A DNA stretch of 64,000 bases from Branchiostoma floridae (GCF_000003815.2 NW_023365633.1:61551-125550), one strand, 5' to 3'; positions 51,101 to 64,000 are shown, counted from the first letter of the stretch. Translations and numbers: made by a program. Notes: generated by a model from the sequence alone, not told the origin.

Positions 51101-54100
51101 GTGTCCGCGGCCGTTTCGGACGGCAATGAACGCGTCCAGAACGTCTGAAACGCGCTCGGACGCCATTGGACGCTTGTAGACGCCGTCCGGGCAGTTTCGG
51201 ACGCTTGAATTTTCACAGAGGATCAGTCTACTTACTTACTGTGAATTCAGTTACTTTTGTGGTGGGTTTTATTTTGCAGTGTTTTAAATTCATGGTTGAA
51301 ACAACTCTGTTGTACAGTAGCCATGCAAGGTAGCCACGTTGGCCATGCCATGAACTTGCACAGTGCTTGAAATACTTTTTTCAGCCTTGTTGCCCAGGCG
51401 GCAACCTGAGTCAAAAGTCAGGCTGCACCATCAACATTTAAGGTTGCCCCACTTTCAAGTAATTACTTTCTTAAAAGCTGCTACTTATCCATTACCTTTT
51501 CTTCCAGTTACAAGTAACTGCTTAATAATTATGTTTTATCTTGTTATTAAAGGAACAAATACAAAAGCATACGCAGTTGTAGTGTTGGAAATTATTAAGT
51601 TTTGCCAAGCAAAATGTGGTGTGCAAGTGAGTATATTTTGAGCACCATTGTATGAAAACTCTGAATTCAAAGTAAAACCACCGCAAAGGTTCCATGATTT
51701 ACAGTTAGCTGGTATCATGCTTGTGTCCGATTCCTGACGTGGTTATGTCCGTCCCCGCACAGCTGCGTAACGATGTGCTCGAGGCGTACGGACAGCTGCA
51801 GGGCCTCTGCAGTGCGCTGCGGGAACGGACAGACGACGACGGGCGCGTCGAGCGGGCGGCGGAAATCCTGCAGTCGGAGGACGTCCGTAGCGGTGACCTG
51901 CTGAAGGTCATCGAGACCTTGAGACATTACGTCGACAACCTGTTGGAACGAGAGCGAGCGGCGTTAGAAGAGGTAGAGTTCTTGTTTTGTTTTTGTCAAG
52001 GGTTGCCACAGAACAAGATCGAAGGTCACTTAAAGGTGTGACGCAAAGTTCAATCCAGGGCTGCCAGAAAAATCATGATGGAGACCAGCTTACAGGGTTG
52101 AACAAGTTTTCTAAAATCCACTTGTCCTATCGGGCAAGCACATAAAAAATTGACTTGCCCAAACCAATTTTTCACTTGCGCAAAATTCAAATGTCACTGT
52201 TACTAGTATATGCATTTTCACTTCCAGCAATGGAATTCTCTGTAGACAATTGCTTGATGTCATGACTGTAAAAAGTAACAAGTATATCAAAATTGCACTA
52301 AAATCAATGGAAAAATCTTACTTGCCCGATCGGACAAGTGGGGTAGGACATGCACTTGCCCGAACAGCACTTTCACTTGCCCTGGACAACAGGGCTAGTG
52401 GACTTGTTTATCCCTGGCTTAACAATAACATTACGTTTACAGCATTTTAGAACAAGAGCCAGAAAGTGGCATGAGAGGAGGTGGTGTTCAATCACTTAAA
52501 AAATAATTAAAACCACAACACAAACCTAAAGCTGGAAGAAATAATCATTTGAAAATTGTGAACTTTCTAATCATGGTTCGTGCGGTGTATTAAACTGCAG
52601 GTTGTTTGTCCCAGAATCCAGAGGTCCTGGGTTTGAATCCTGTCATGCTACTGATCTTGTTCCCTTGGGACTCACGTATGCACGTGTGTACGTGTGTGTG
52701 TGTTAACCTGTCTCATGTCTGCTCCCTGCCCAGAAGTCTGTGAACCGAGACTCCATGGGGCAGCTGCAGACAGAACTTCACGAGGCCACCCTGCAGCTCA
52801 CACAACTGCAGGAGAACATGGAGGACAGGGAGGGCGACATCAGGCACAAGGAACAGGAACTGGACTCCTTAAGATCTAAGGTACATCACGTGTGTGCATT
52901 GCGTGTGTGTGTGTATAACATGGAGAAGACAATATGCAGAAATAGCAGGGTCTGGACCCTTTGGCCATGTTATCCCTCTGAATTCAGAAAGGAGGCAACT
53001 TAACACAACATAATGTATACTGTACTCAACTAACTAAGGTTCAACATTCAAGTGATGAGATACTCAATGCAAAAACTTAGACTAGTAAGTGGGTAGATTT
53101 TGTAAATTGTCAGACTAGCGTCCACTACCTTTTGTCAGTGACTGAAACAAATGTTAAAAAACTTATCCTTGTTGTAAATGAGTGATTGAACATTGTATGC
53201 TATGTACATTTGTGTGTCTTAATTCTATTTCTCCATCTTCTTGTGACTATTTTCTTCAGGTGCTTCAGCAGGAGAAGCACATCTCGGCTTTACGGGAGGA
53301 GCGGGAGATGATGACTGGAGGAGACGAGGTGTTACTGCAGGCACTTAAAGACAGAGACAGCGCTATCGAGAAGTCAGTACCTCCTTAACTCTCCACTACC
53401 CCTTCATCTAGTGTCTGATTAATCTAGAGAGTGTCTGAAACTAATGTGGAGATTTCTCAAAATTGTTTGAAAAAATCATGAGATTGTTTGAAAAAATCAT
53501 GAGATTGTTTGAAAAGAATTTTGAGATTGTTTGAAAAAATCTTGAGATTGTTTGAAAAAATCTTGAGGCTGGTTGAAACAATCTGGAGATTGTTTTTAAA
53601 GTATCTGGAGATTGAGTCTTGAGATTGGAAAAATCTTAAGGCTGGTTGAAACAGTCTGGAGATTGTTTTTGATTATCTGGAGATAATGAAAAAAATTTTG
53701 GAGAATTTGTTAAAAAAAGTCTGGAAATTGATTTTCCAGAAAGTAATCAGATTTTGTGAAGCTTATTGACATGATGTTGTTTGTTTTTCAGGCAAAACTC
53801 GATGGAGGTTGAACTTGCGAAGGCAAAAATAGATGTAATGAACCTGGACAGCCAGCTGCTAGAGGCCATCCAGCAGAAAATCAGCCTCAGTCAGCAGCTC
53901 GAGGACTGGCAGGTATGTATGTTTTTTTGTTTTTGTTTTGTTTGTTTGTTTGTCTGTTTTCTTTGTGATGAACCTGGACAGCCAGCTGCTGGAGGCCATC
54001 AACCTCAGCCAGCAGCAAAGGGGACTGGCAGAAAGCTTGATGATGAATGCTTTTTTGTGGGCTCTAACTTTTTAATCATTATCAGCAATTGAAACAACTG

Positions 54101-55414
54101 TTCCAATGTGTCACTAAAGGAAGGTATAGGATGCTATCTCAGTACCTGAAACAACATTTCAGGTAGCATCCAGTACATTTCTTTTTATCAAATTGACATT
54201 GAAATAGTTGTTTCAACTATTAAGTAAGTAAGAGAAAAGAACTTCCCTATTACCATATCCAAAGTCACATCTAGTTGCTTGTAACTGCTCAGGTCATGTG
54301 ATGATACCATTGTGTGCAATATTGTGTATTGTACATGTATGTGTGTTTCATGTGGGCATGCATGCTTCCTAGAAGGAAGCCCACATAAAAATATGTGCCA
54401 TATATTGAACTGTATTATTGGATTGTAAAGTAGCGTAGCACCTCAGCGCTAGATTACCTCATCTTCTTTCCTTCAAACCTCCGTGGCCTATGATATTAGA
54501 CATGCTGCAAATAGTCATGTTCACTTGCACTTGCACTAGTCTTGATGTATAGGATTGCTGTAGGCCTTAAGCACAGAATACAACAGTTACTGTCAGTACT
54601 TTAATCATAGTAGCACAGATACCTGTCTGCCATGTTCCATGTTCCCTGGCTGTAGTGCTGTTGACTCCTGTTCTCTCTTGTCCCTCTCACTTCTGTAGCC
54701 TGTAGTCCGCTTCCCTGTCTCTCTTCTTCTCTCTCAGCGCTGTCACCAGGTCGGTATCTCAGTCCGCATGCCCACGTTCGCCAGACTGTAGACTGACTAT
54801 GCTGTAATCTAACAGTCTGCATACCCTGATGTTGCCAGTGTGTAGACTATCAAGTCTCATTACTGCATGTTGTCCCATGCAGCATGGCCTGTTTCTGTGT
54901 AAATTATTTTTACTAGCCAATGTGTATTTCAGCTGTGGCATGCATGTGTTGTTTGAAACACTCTCAATTTTCCGCACATCATTGCATGAGAATTTTATCA
55001 AATCACAATTCCTCTGACTTACGTTAATCAGTAGAGTTCATGCAAATTGATCTTATGGTCCTATTATATATAATTATACATGTATGTGCTCCAGATTATC
55101 TATATAGGATTCGGAATGTGCTTGTACAAGCTTGTTTCCATCTTTTTAGTCACTTTTGAAGAAGAAATCAATATTAAGAACTCAATATGTTTTAGAGAAA
55201 GTTTCCAACTTCTGAGGCTAATTCCGCTGCATCACATATTAATATGGCGATGCACATTGTACATATTTCATTGTTTGTTTGTTTGTTTGTTTACCAGGTG
55301 GACATGCACACGCTGCTCAACAAGAAGGTGCGCGCGGAGCTGCAGAGTGAAGAACAGTCGTCCAAAAACAGCAGCAACGGGAACGGCCGCCGCAAGTTCA
55401 GCCTCTGGCACTGA
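38905..55414 (+). CDS. BICDL1: BICD family-like cargo adaptor 1 (BICDR1) gene
   Basis: Eleven coding exons give about 606 residues, almost all coiled coil; human BICDL1 is 573 from memory. An N-terminal CC1-box (KDLVLAAELGKALLEQNEEL, AAxxG motif) is the element that binds the dynein light intermediate chain. Central coiled-coil segments include LEQNEELNRKVEKL, LSEQNQRLTEQLAR and LREQFKERNSSNSDH. The C-terminal helix (VELAKAKIDVMNL, LLEAIQQKISLSQQLEDW) corresponds to the BICD-type Rab-binding coiled coil. The protein links dynein-dynactin to Rab6 vesicles in vertebrates; the function here is inferred by orthology. It ends RRKFSLWH. The gene shows several exon-edge duplications, one large TTAA element and one 2.1-kb inverted-repeat element in its introns. 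It resembles BICDL1 more than BICDL2 in my reading, but amphioxus may have a single pre-duplication gene. Confidence 0.94.
39901..41840 (+). repeat. Intron-exon tandem duplication around BICDL1 exon 2, copy A split by a transposon
   Basis: Copy A is 39901-40065 joined to 41269-41480, and copy B is 41487-41840. They share TATTGAGTTTTACAGAAT, AAGAAAAATGCAAGCTT, ATCTCTCTTACCAAATCA and CTGTTAGAACA. Copy B contains the real exon 2 start; copy A has only a decayed one. Confidence 0.85.
40066..41268. mobile_element. 1.2-kb TTAA-flanked element with internal repeats
   Basis: Termini CGAGGGTCTGCATG and CATGCAGACCCTCT (13 of 14 complementary) are each flanked by TTAA (40062-40065 and 41269-41272). The left arm has four 31-bp CAACGCTTTACGCTAAATTC repeats. 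The core has about five repeats of 160-190 bp beginning GAAATTTTGAAATC. The right arm has ACGCTTTACG-type repeats. There is no transposase ORF. The neighbouring empty-site copy shows a single TTAA at 41638, the piggyBac-type target. Confidence 0.88.
41816..42031 (+). CDS. BICDL1: BICDL1 exon 2
   Basis: This exon has 72 codons, phase 0. It includes LLEQEKHEQKQKLDRLQGEY and EREKLDMIADLSEQNQRLTE. Acceptor CCCCCCAG; donor GTGAGTTTGG. Its acceptor side is duplicated at 41269-41480 and an internal segment at 42413-42462. Confidence 0.94.
42055..42360. repeat. TG-rich microsatellite
   Basis: Long imperfect TGTG runs follow the donor of BICDL1 exon 2; ORFs of Val/Cys or His/Thr repeats here are artefacts. 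Confidence 0.95.
42413..42462 (+). repeat. Partial copy of BICDL1 exon 2 interior
   Basis: It repeats, with changes and a nonsense-bearing frame, the codons for MIADLSEQNQRLT from 41978-42016. Confidence 0.75.
42540..42835 (+). mobile_element. 3' end of a non-LTR retrotransposon (LINE), 5' truncated
   Basis: An 80-codon ORF ending at 42793 includes YSFFPRTATDWNTLP, the characteristic tail of CR1/Jockey-like reverse transcriptase ORFs. It is followed by an AAGAACAAG microsatellite tail. It is inactive. Confidence 0.85.
43126..43372. mobile_element. MITE-like inverted-repeat element
   Basis: CAGCCTGAGGGCTGT near 43131 is inverted as ACAGCTTCAGGCTG near 43360. The interior contains GTCCC/GGGAC blocks. 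Confidence 0.55.
44268..44600 (+). repeat. Duplicated acceptor region of BICDL1 exon 3
   Basis: GTGCTGTTTTAATGTTATAT and CATGTCCTGTAGT-GTGTGAATCAGAGAAGC occur at 44284/44367 and again at 44489/44564. The first copy diverges just inside the exon. Confidence 0.88.
44576..44692 (+). CDS. BICDL1: BICDL1 exon 3
   Basis: This exon has 39 codons: SCESEKQLSAQVQGLREQFK through NSSNSDHMYQVDSLNAE, aligned to vertebrate ALREDFREKNSSTNQH. Acceptor ATGTCCTGTAG; donor GTACGGG. Its acceptor region is duplicated about 200 bases upstream. Confidence 0.94.
44945..44999 (-). repeat. tRNA-SINE-like fragment
   Basis: On the minus strand it reads GGAGGTCCTGGGTTTGAATCC, i.e. a pol III B-box like that at 52618. It is too short to call a full SINE or tRNA. 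Confidence 0.4.
45037..45183 (+). CDS. BICDL1: BICDL1 exon 4
   Basis: This exon has 49 codons: VKVLRERNSDLERRLSELAE through SHERIMLLERQKQEMEHK. Donor GTACGCTC. A second, in-frame copy of its 3' part follows at 45271. Confidence 0.93.
45204..45270 (+). repeat. GTATCAGGTTACAGG minisatellite between exons 4 and 4b
   Basis: Four to five 15-16-bp copies, each ending in an acceptor-like TTACAG. Confidence 0.9.
45271..45336 (+). CDS. BICDL1: BICDL1 exon 4b, in-frame duplicated exon (optional)
   Basis: After an acceptor-like CAGGTTACAG, 66 open bases encode NKLEVSHERIMLLEGRNRLE followed by YE, then a good donor GTAAGGTAG. It is phase 0 on both sides and about 75 percent alike to the end of exon 4 (SHERIMLLERQKQEMEHK). 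Inclusion would add 22 residues to the coiled coil. Whether it is spliced is unknown. Confidence 0.45.
45825..46300. repeat. 18-bp CCATGGTGATGACTGTTG minisatellite
   Basis: About 20 copies, followed by a 56-bp repeat with ACTGTCACCATGGTGACCAC. The open frames on both strands are repeat artefacts. Confidence 0.95.
46336..46551 (+). CDS. BICDL1: BICDL1 exon 5
   Basis: This exon has 72 codons, phase 0. It includes LCQQQRDMSELQQSQNHLQA and a Ser/Gly-rich stretch then DTVDMTLATGIGHQ. Acceptor CCCCCGCAG; donor GTAAAAAC. Confidence 0.9.
47012..47125 (+). CDS. BICDL1: BICDL1 exon 6, acidic linker
   Basis: This exon has 38 codons: FHDDDIEEDFDGDLFYSDDR through RSMSHREEDELHK, an acidic break between coiled coils. 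Acceptor TGCTGTTTCAG; donor GTGAGGCGG. Confidence 0.87.
49082..51223. mobile_element. 2.1-kb inverted-repeat element with GGACG-rich arms
   Basis: Perfect 25-bp inverted termini (49082-49106 and 51199-51223; core CTGTGAAAATTCAAGCGTCC). The outer 300 and 250 bases are dense in GGACG/CGTCC and ACGGC motifs, unlike the AT-rich surroundings. The interior has no transposase-like ORF over 134 codons. It is a probable non-autonomous DNA transposon. Target duplication is unclear (AT or none). Confidence 0.85.
51763..51972 (+). CDS. BICDL1: BICDL1 exon 7
   Basis: This exon has 70 codons: LRNDVLEAYGQLQGLCSALR (vertebrate LWEAYCQVRYLCSHLR) through VIETLRHYVDNLLERERAAL. Acceptor CCCCGCACAG; donor GTAGAGTTC. 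The preceding 4.6-kb intron contains the 49082-51223 element. Confidence 0.93.
52060..52425. mobile_element. MITE-like element with ACTTGCCCG blocks
   Basis: GAACAAGTTTTCTAAAATCC near the left end and GGGCTAGTGGACTTGTT near the right are roughly inverted. The interior repeats CACTTGCCC and the complement GGGCAAG. Confidence 0.5.
52571..52670 (+). repeat. tRNA-derived SINE-like fragment
   Basis: GTCCTGGGTTTGAATCCTG is a pol III B-box. It is followed by CTTGTTCCCTTGGGA, as in the body of several invertebrate SINEs. No cloverleaf is intact. Confidence 0.45.
52734..52880 (+). CDS. BICDL1: BICDL1 exon 8
   Basis: This exon has 49 codons: MGQLQTELHEATLQLTQLQE through EQELDSLRSK, coiled coil. Acceptor CCTGCCCAG; donor GTACATCAC. 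Confidence 0.92.
53260..53372 (+). CDS. BICDL1: BICDL1 exon 9
   Basis: This 113-bp exon, phase 0 to 2, encodes VLQQEKHISALREEREMMTG and LLQALKDRDSAIEK. Acceptor TTTCTTCAG; donor GTCAGTACC. Confidence 0.93.
53430..53745 (+). repeat. 21-22-bp GAGATTGTTTGAAAAAATCT minisatellite
   Basis: About twelve imperfect copies in the intron before BICDL1 exon 10. Confidence 0.9.
53792..53912 (+). CDS. BICDL1: BICDL1 exon 10, Rab-binding helix
   Basis: This 121-bp exon includes SMEVELAKAKIDVMNLDSQL and LEAIQQKISLSQQLEDWQ, the BICD-type C-terminal coiled coil. Acceptor GTTTTTCAG; donor GTATGTAT. A partial copy lies at 53965-54035. Confidence 0.95.
53965..54035 (+). repeat. Partial copy of BICDL1 exon 10
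   Basis: ATGAACCTGGACAGCCAGCT and AACCTCAGCCAGCAG repeat 53838-53903 with a deletion, after a TTTG repeat. The frame is broken. Confidence 0.85.
55298..55414 (+). CDS. BICDL1: BICDL1 last exon with stop codon
   Basis: This exon has 38 codons plus TGA: VDMHTLLNKKVRAELQSEEQ, then a Ser/Asn-rich linker and NGRRKFSLWH. Acceptor TTTACCAG follows a TTTG repeat. The coding end is duplicated in the 3' UTR. Confidence 0.93.
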   Translation: MDMHTLLNKKVRAELQSEEQSSKNSSNGNGRRKFSLWH

Positions 55415-55915
55415 TCAAGGAACACTCGCAGGGCCACAGCAGCTCAGCTCTCTGGTTCTCGGAAAATTTTATCTACTAGATGAAAACAAGGCTGGGAGGA
55501 ACACTAGCAGGGCCACATTAGCTCAGCTCTCCAGTTCTCAGATTTTTCCGCAAAAAGAAATTAGCAAGAGAACAAGATGAAAACAGATCGCGAAGGCTAG
55601 GAGGACAACTTGTATCTAACCATATCTAATGAACGGTCGTCGCAAGTTCAGCCTCTGGCACTGAGGATCACTCGCAGGGCCACAGCAGCTCAGCTTCTCG
55701 GATTTTTCAGCAAAATAATAAAATTAGCAAGAGAACAAGATGAAAACAGAAGGCTGCAAGGACAACTTGTATCTAACCGTATCTAATGAACGGCCGCCGC
55801 AAGTTCAGCCTCTGGCACTGAGGATCACTCGTAGGGTCACAGCAGCTCAGCTTCTCGGTTCTTAGACTTTTCTGCAAAAAAAATTCATCTAGATGACAAA
55901 AGGCACTGAGGAACA
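55379..55915 (+). repeat. Tandem copies of the BICDL1 stop-codon region
   Basis: CGCAAGTTCAGCCTCTGGCA followed by CTGA occurs at 55391, about 55643 and about 55801, and a shorter piece at 55899. Each is followed by GATCACTCGCAGGGCCACAG-like sequence. Confidence 0.9.
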
Positions 55916-57340
55916 CTCGCATGCGCAAACCAGGGAATTGACCTGGTGTGGCCCAACTGCTGCTACCAAGGACTGCTGTGCTTCATGTCAAGTGCGTTAC
56001 GTAAAACACAGGGTGGTATTTTTCCCTAGATTCTACATGTACGTGCCTAAAGAGTTAAGGCAATGTTTTCCTGGATCCCTGCATAGCTTCAGTAGCAGAC
56101 CTGTACACAGTGGATTTCAGTAGCAGGCATATGATGTCCTCATTGAACAAACGATCAAGTTCAGTATACAGCACTCGTGTCAGAATGTACTAGAACAGTA
56201 GGTAAAAACTGTACTGCCAGACGTGAATAATTGGTTCAGGAGGCCAACATCTGGTCTGAGCACGTTAAGTACTTAATATAAGATATAAAATTGTATGTTA
56301 GATATATGAAATAATGTTTCCATAGAAAGTATTGCCTATTCTTCTATAGTACCCTCTATGCACAGATACCATAACTGTTTGGCCTGGTGTGTGCCCACTG
56401 AGCAGGCGTTGTGAAGGCATTGCCTGGTTTGTGTCGGGAGTCTGGTGTTTTTGTGAGCATCCATGGCTTAGCCTACAATTCTTCACACACACTGTGTTTG
56501 TGGCTTGTTGACAAGTTTGAATCATTCCTGTTGTGTGCAATGTTCACCTGTTCTGTGAGTGTTTTCATTGATCCGTGGATCCTTATTTTATTTTGTTTTT
56601 AAATGTTTTAAGTTATTTGATGTGTAAAAGCGTCAAACCACAAGTGTTTTAGAGTAAGTGTTAGATGTGATTTTAGTGTATATAGTAATGTTACCCAATC
56701 ATGTGACTTCTGAAATTGTTCCATACTTCTCCTAACAAACATGTGACCTTGTAGCGTTCACCAAATTGAAGGTCACATGCGAACGTCACCTTGAAAATCA
56801 ATTCATCTCACAGTTAAAAGACCACAGCAAAATCAACATGATGAATATCATAGTAAGGAAATCTAGCAGGTGTTTAATGTCAGCTTTTGGTGATGGGGCT
56901 TTTTAGCATAAAACTTCTTGAGTAACTGTTGGTTAGGGATTATTGTATTGTAAAACTTTTGTTCCCATACTTAACTACAAGGAATTAGACTTGATGTGTT
57001 TTTAGCTGTCAAATTCATCAGCAAGAACGACCCATTACTAGGTGTCATATGACCCATTGCTGGAGTCACATGACCCATTGCTGGAGTCACATGACCATTA
57101 CTGTTGTGGTCAAGTGACTTCAGAAATGGATCAGTATTTCTGATGAAGGCTTGAGTGACAGCAAAACATGTGTCTGATGCCTTGTATTGTTGGAACAACA
57201 GTTTCATTTCCTGGGTGTAATTGATACTCTTACAGGTTTCTTGGATGTAAAAATGCTGGTGAGCTGCGTGAAGCTGAATTGTTTATTGCTGTAAGATAGT
57301 CCAGAGAATGTAAAATATTAAAGATAGATATTCTGTGTTA
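55415..57340 (+). other. BICDL1: Probable BICDL1 3' UTR
   Basis: No coding exon is seen. The first 500 bases hold three further copies of the region around the stop codon. A short 23-bp tandem (ATGACCCATTGCTGGAGTC type) occurs at 57041-57110. ATTAAA at 57317-57322 is a possible polyadenylation signal; the true end is uncertain. Confidence 0.4.
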
Positions 57341-57866
57341 TCACCAGGAATGCCTGAAGTGTACAGAAAGTAGGAAACAGATCAGAAATGTTTCTTTTTT
57401 TAAAGGATGTTCTGAACTAATGTGGTTTTATGGAAATTCAAGGAGGGTTGTTAAGGGGTGTGTGTGTGTAAAGTGACAACAATGGTCGGGTAATCTTATT
57501 TTATAATCTATGCAAAGAAACTAAGCATATAATGACAGGGTAAAATGATTTAGCTGCCCGGAAAGAAAAAAAAGTGTACCAGCATGTTCACCCTTTATCG
57601 CCCCTCCTCGGTGTTTCCTTATTGAATGTGTATTTTTAGAAGAATGAGAAGAAATGATGTTGTTCCGCTGGTGCTGCAAAGTTTTAGTATTTTAGAGTGG
57701 GCTGGCAGGAAATGATGTAACTCAGCTTCGTGCCTGCGGAAAGTTTTGGGAGTTTGTGGATTGTTCACATCCAAACTTTTAAGTAGAATTCACTAAAATT
57801 AGTTTACAGACCAACTACGCTTGTAACCTCCACCAGATTTCTCTAGATACAGAGTCTCTAGAGGTT

Positions 57867-58068
57867 GAATAAGCCATTTCACAGATTGACTTGTGCATGT
57901 GCAATGTCATAGGTGAAGGCCCCTAACATGTTACCATAAACAGCTCCTGTCTACATCGTACTTGGTCAGACGTGTTGTTATGTCTCAGGGGCTTTCACCT
58001 TTGACATATTACCCATAGTGCATCTCACTGTGCATGTGCATTTTAATCCCTGAACTGGCTTATTCTTT
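57867..58068. mobile_element. Foldback/MITE element
   Basis: GAATAAGCCA at the left and TGGCTTATTC at the right, with AGGTGAAGGCCCCT against AGGGGCTTTCACCT and GTGCATGTGCA in both arms. Confidence 0.75.
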
Positions 58069-58724
58069 TAACCATTCATTCACCCTGATGGAAGCCTGGT
58101 GAAGGCTACTGGCAGATTTACCAGTGGCATAAGATAGCATCAAAGCTGGCTAAGGAGTACAGCTGGCCAAACGGAGTCATCTGCTTATGCTGGCTTCACT
58201 CCTCTGGCAGCTTTTGATTCTGTCTTATGCTACAGTAAGATCTGCTTGCAGATAGCTACAGATAGCTGTGCAGTTGTGTTCTTTGTTCCCACATAATGCA
58301 AGGTGTCCACACAGGACTGTTACAATGGTGTGAAACATGTCACAAGTGTGTCACGAGTCTGACAGTTGCTGTGGCAACATCGCCACATGATGTGCTGATA
58401 AATGAATCTTCACCTGAACGCTGTGTGTGATTTCTGACTGAACGTCTTGTTAAGGTTTAGTCTGTTGTAACAACATTCTATAATTCATACATGTAGCAAG
58501 CTTTAAGTTTGCTTCAGAGTCATCAAAGTTCCGAAGCTCCAAGGCTTGAAATTTAGAAGTACAACACATTAGTCACCTATACATGTAGAAGTGTACACTA
58601 AACGTAAGTCTCCTTGATTTATGAACATCATGAAGTAAGGGTTCAGCAAAATGTCATAGTGAAGCCAGATAATAAGAGGACTGGGAAAAACTTGAACCTG
58701 ACCATATCCACTCCCTACAACTGT

Positions 58725-59160
58725 GTGTACCAAGGTACTAGCCTGGTTACCAAACCCCAGCCAGATCTCAAGTATCTATCATGCAGGGGTCTGGCTGGAA
58801 GCCATAGGCTGGCTTCTCAATTTTACCCCTTATAGTGGGCAAAAAACTCCACCAATAGAACAGCACAGGATCAGCAGGAGGTAATTACACCCCTGCCATG
58901 ATTGGTTCAAGACCCCCAACTGTATTTTTTGAATCCATAACAGTGACCACTAAGTACCTGATTCGCTACTGTGATAGCCTGCTGACCAACTGTGGTGTGT
59001 TGTAGCTGGCTACCTGTGGTGTGAGTGGTCATCAATCCTAGGTTCTCCCCCCTCTGATCAAGGGCCTTCGAGAACCTTTCTACAGCCATCCTGCCAGACC
59101 CCAACACGAGATATTTGAGGTTGGGGTCTGATATCATTATATCAAGGCTACCAAGGTACA
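58725..59160. mobile_element. Foldback/MITE element with GTACCAAGGTA ends
   Basis: Arms of about 70 bases are inverted copies containing GGGGTCTGGC and TCAAGTATCT/AGATATTTGA. The ends are GTACCAAGGTA and TACCAAGGTAC. Confidence 0.7.
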
Positions 59161-59319
59161 GACTTTCCTCTCAGACTATCCTCCCGTGTTCGTCTTCCAG
59201 TTGACCATTATTTCTAATAGAATTTCTTTAATTTTTTATAAAAACTTTTCTATTTCTTAATCCAAGACCCAAGTGATGCCAACAGTCAGCTGAAACAGCA
59301 AGGTCCCCTCTACACAACC

Positions 59320-60287
59320 TTTATTTGTGCCATCATGTATCTACATGTACTAAACAGTTGATACACATACAACCCAGCTCCAACCTGCTAATGCGTGCTG
59401 ACCCAACAACTCACAGCTAAAAATACTTTTTACATCGAGTACCATTAAGTTTGTACCTGCAATACTGAAGGCAGTGGCCTTTATATTTTAGACATGACTT
59501 TACTTAATATTTTCCACAACAACGTACTAAAAAGAAGACAATTAAAGCGAGACCTCTTTTTAGCATATCTTATTACCTGGATAAGGTCACCAAAATTCTG
59601 CAATGCAGTGCATGAAAATGAATACTTCGTAGTATCTTTCAGGTTGTGTTTTAAATGAAATAGTGGGAACAGCATGGATGGAACCTCCTTTCTCTAGTCT
59701 CAATCTACAACATTTTATGTATATCTAACATTACAATTGCACCTGGAAAAATACTTCTCTGACAAAGTGTTATGTGAATGTTGCAGAATGTCCCACCCAT
59801 AAACTTAAAGCTAGGACACATCTATACCAGTATCAGCACCAGTAATCATCTTACCACAAACTACAATAATTCATAATATTTACTTACTAATAATAGTTCC
59901 CTTGTTACACCATAAGTACCACAGATAATATACCAAAGATATAGATACAAAGTTACAAACTGTAGTCACTACAACAAGTTTGAGGGCACCAAGGAGAACC
60001 ACAGGCCTTACTTTTTTCTACATGGCAGTACCAGCTAACTGTACAGTTTTGGAGATGCTTTACATTAATAATTATATAAGAATCTGGACATAAACACACT
60101 CTGACATCTTACTGACTCTGACATCTTACTGTACTCTTCCTTGGCAGAGGTAAAAGATGACAAAACCCCTTTTTTCTTTGAAGTTCTCAGTCCTTATGAA
60201 GATATAAGTCTCAAGTGTGGGTCTTGGAGGTACAAGGTGGCTCTCCTAAGATGCAGAATAACCTTGGAAAGGATGACCTTGAGAAGG
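59320..60287 (-). other. BCL7: Probable BCL7 3' UTR
   Basis: No coding exon is seen on either strand. The complement of AATAAA at 59320-59325 is the first plausible polyadenylation signal reading leftwards past the stop codon that ends close to the transcript-free region. Confidence 0.35.
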
Positions 60288-63932
<3,645 letters not shown>

Positions 63933-64000
63933 TCATAGCAGCCCACCCAACATCCTCCGGCTAGTTACAGCCCTGGAAAGCAGAGTTCGTGTTACACAGA

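Larger units (their letters stand above)
57341..59319. other. Intergenic region between BICDL1 and BCL7 (convergent genes)
   Basis: No gene is recognisable. It contains two foldback elements, at about 57867-58068 and 58725-59160. Confidence 0.5.

Noticed and set aside
49050-51250. ORFs of 60-134 codons inside the GGACG-rich element
   Set aside because: Arg/Pro-rich frames reflect the CpG-dense arms; no transposase motif or splice context is seen.
52618-52640. tRNA gene
   Set aside because: Only a B-box-like motif is present; no matching acceptor stem or A-box, so a SINE remnant is more likely.

Overview
The window is eukaryotic and most likely from a cephalochordate (amphioxus, Branchiostoma; B. 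floridae fits best). The reasons are intron-rich deuterostome genes with short conserved exons, abundant TTTG/CAAA microsatellites and ACATGTA-rich introns, many small inverted-repeat elements, and minisatellites spanning exon-intron junctions, which I recall as an amphioxus peculiarity. There are no bacterial operons, CRISPR arrays or viral genomes. Two runs of N (11169-11268 and 26500-26698) are assembly gaps.

Four protein-coding genes can be read exon by exon, with canonical splice sites and matching phases. (1) Minus strand, about 254-15945 and running off the left edge: an EFCAB5-like protein with a Dpy-30-like motif, a Glu-rich low-complexity exon, one canonical EF-hand and a GAF-like region. 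(2) Plus strand, 17044-32310: a slingshot (SSH) cofilin phosphatase with the active-site motif HCKMGVSR, plus about 3 kb of 3' UTR. (3) Plus strand, 38905-55414: a BICDL1-type (BICD-related) dynein adaptor of about 606 residues, with a probable non-coding first exon near 37.0 kb. (4) Minus strand, 60288-63857: a complete BCL7-family gene (BAF complex subunit) of about 238 residues. Genes 1 and 2 are head to head over about 1.1 kb. From memory, human EFCAB5 and SSH2 are also head to head on 17q11, while SSH1, BICDL1 and BCL7A all lie on 12q24, so the window looks like an unduplicated chordate ancestral block.

The most striking feature is not a gene. All four genes carry tandem or single copies of their own exon edges (the end of an exon plus its splice donor, or an acceptor plus the start of an exon) in the adjacent introns. 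I count about nineteen such loci, from single partial copies to 13 copies of an 80-bp unit. One copy in BICDL1 (45271-45336) is an in-frame exon with its own acceptor and donor. In BCL7 a donor-containing array stays open if the intron is retained. In the slingshot gene one array contains TTAGGG-like repeats and coincides with an assembly gap.

The non-coding space also holds transposon-like elements: a 1.2-kb TTAA-flanked element with an empty-site paralogue beside it (40066-41268), a 2.1-kb element with 25-bp perfect terminal inverted repeats and GGACG-rich arms (49082-51223), several MITE or foldback elements, the tail of a non-LTR retrotransposon (42540-42835), tRNA-SINE-like fragments and numerous minisatellites.
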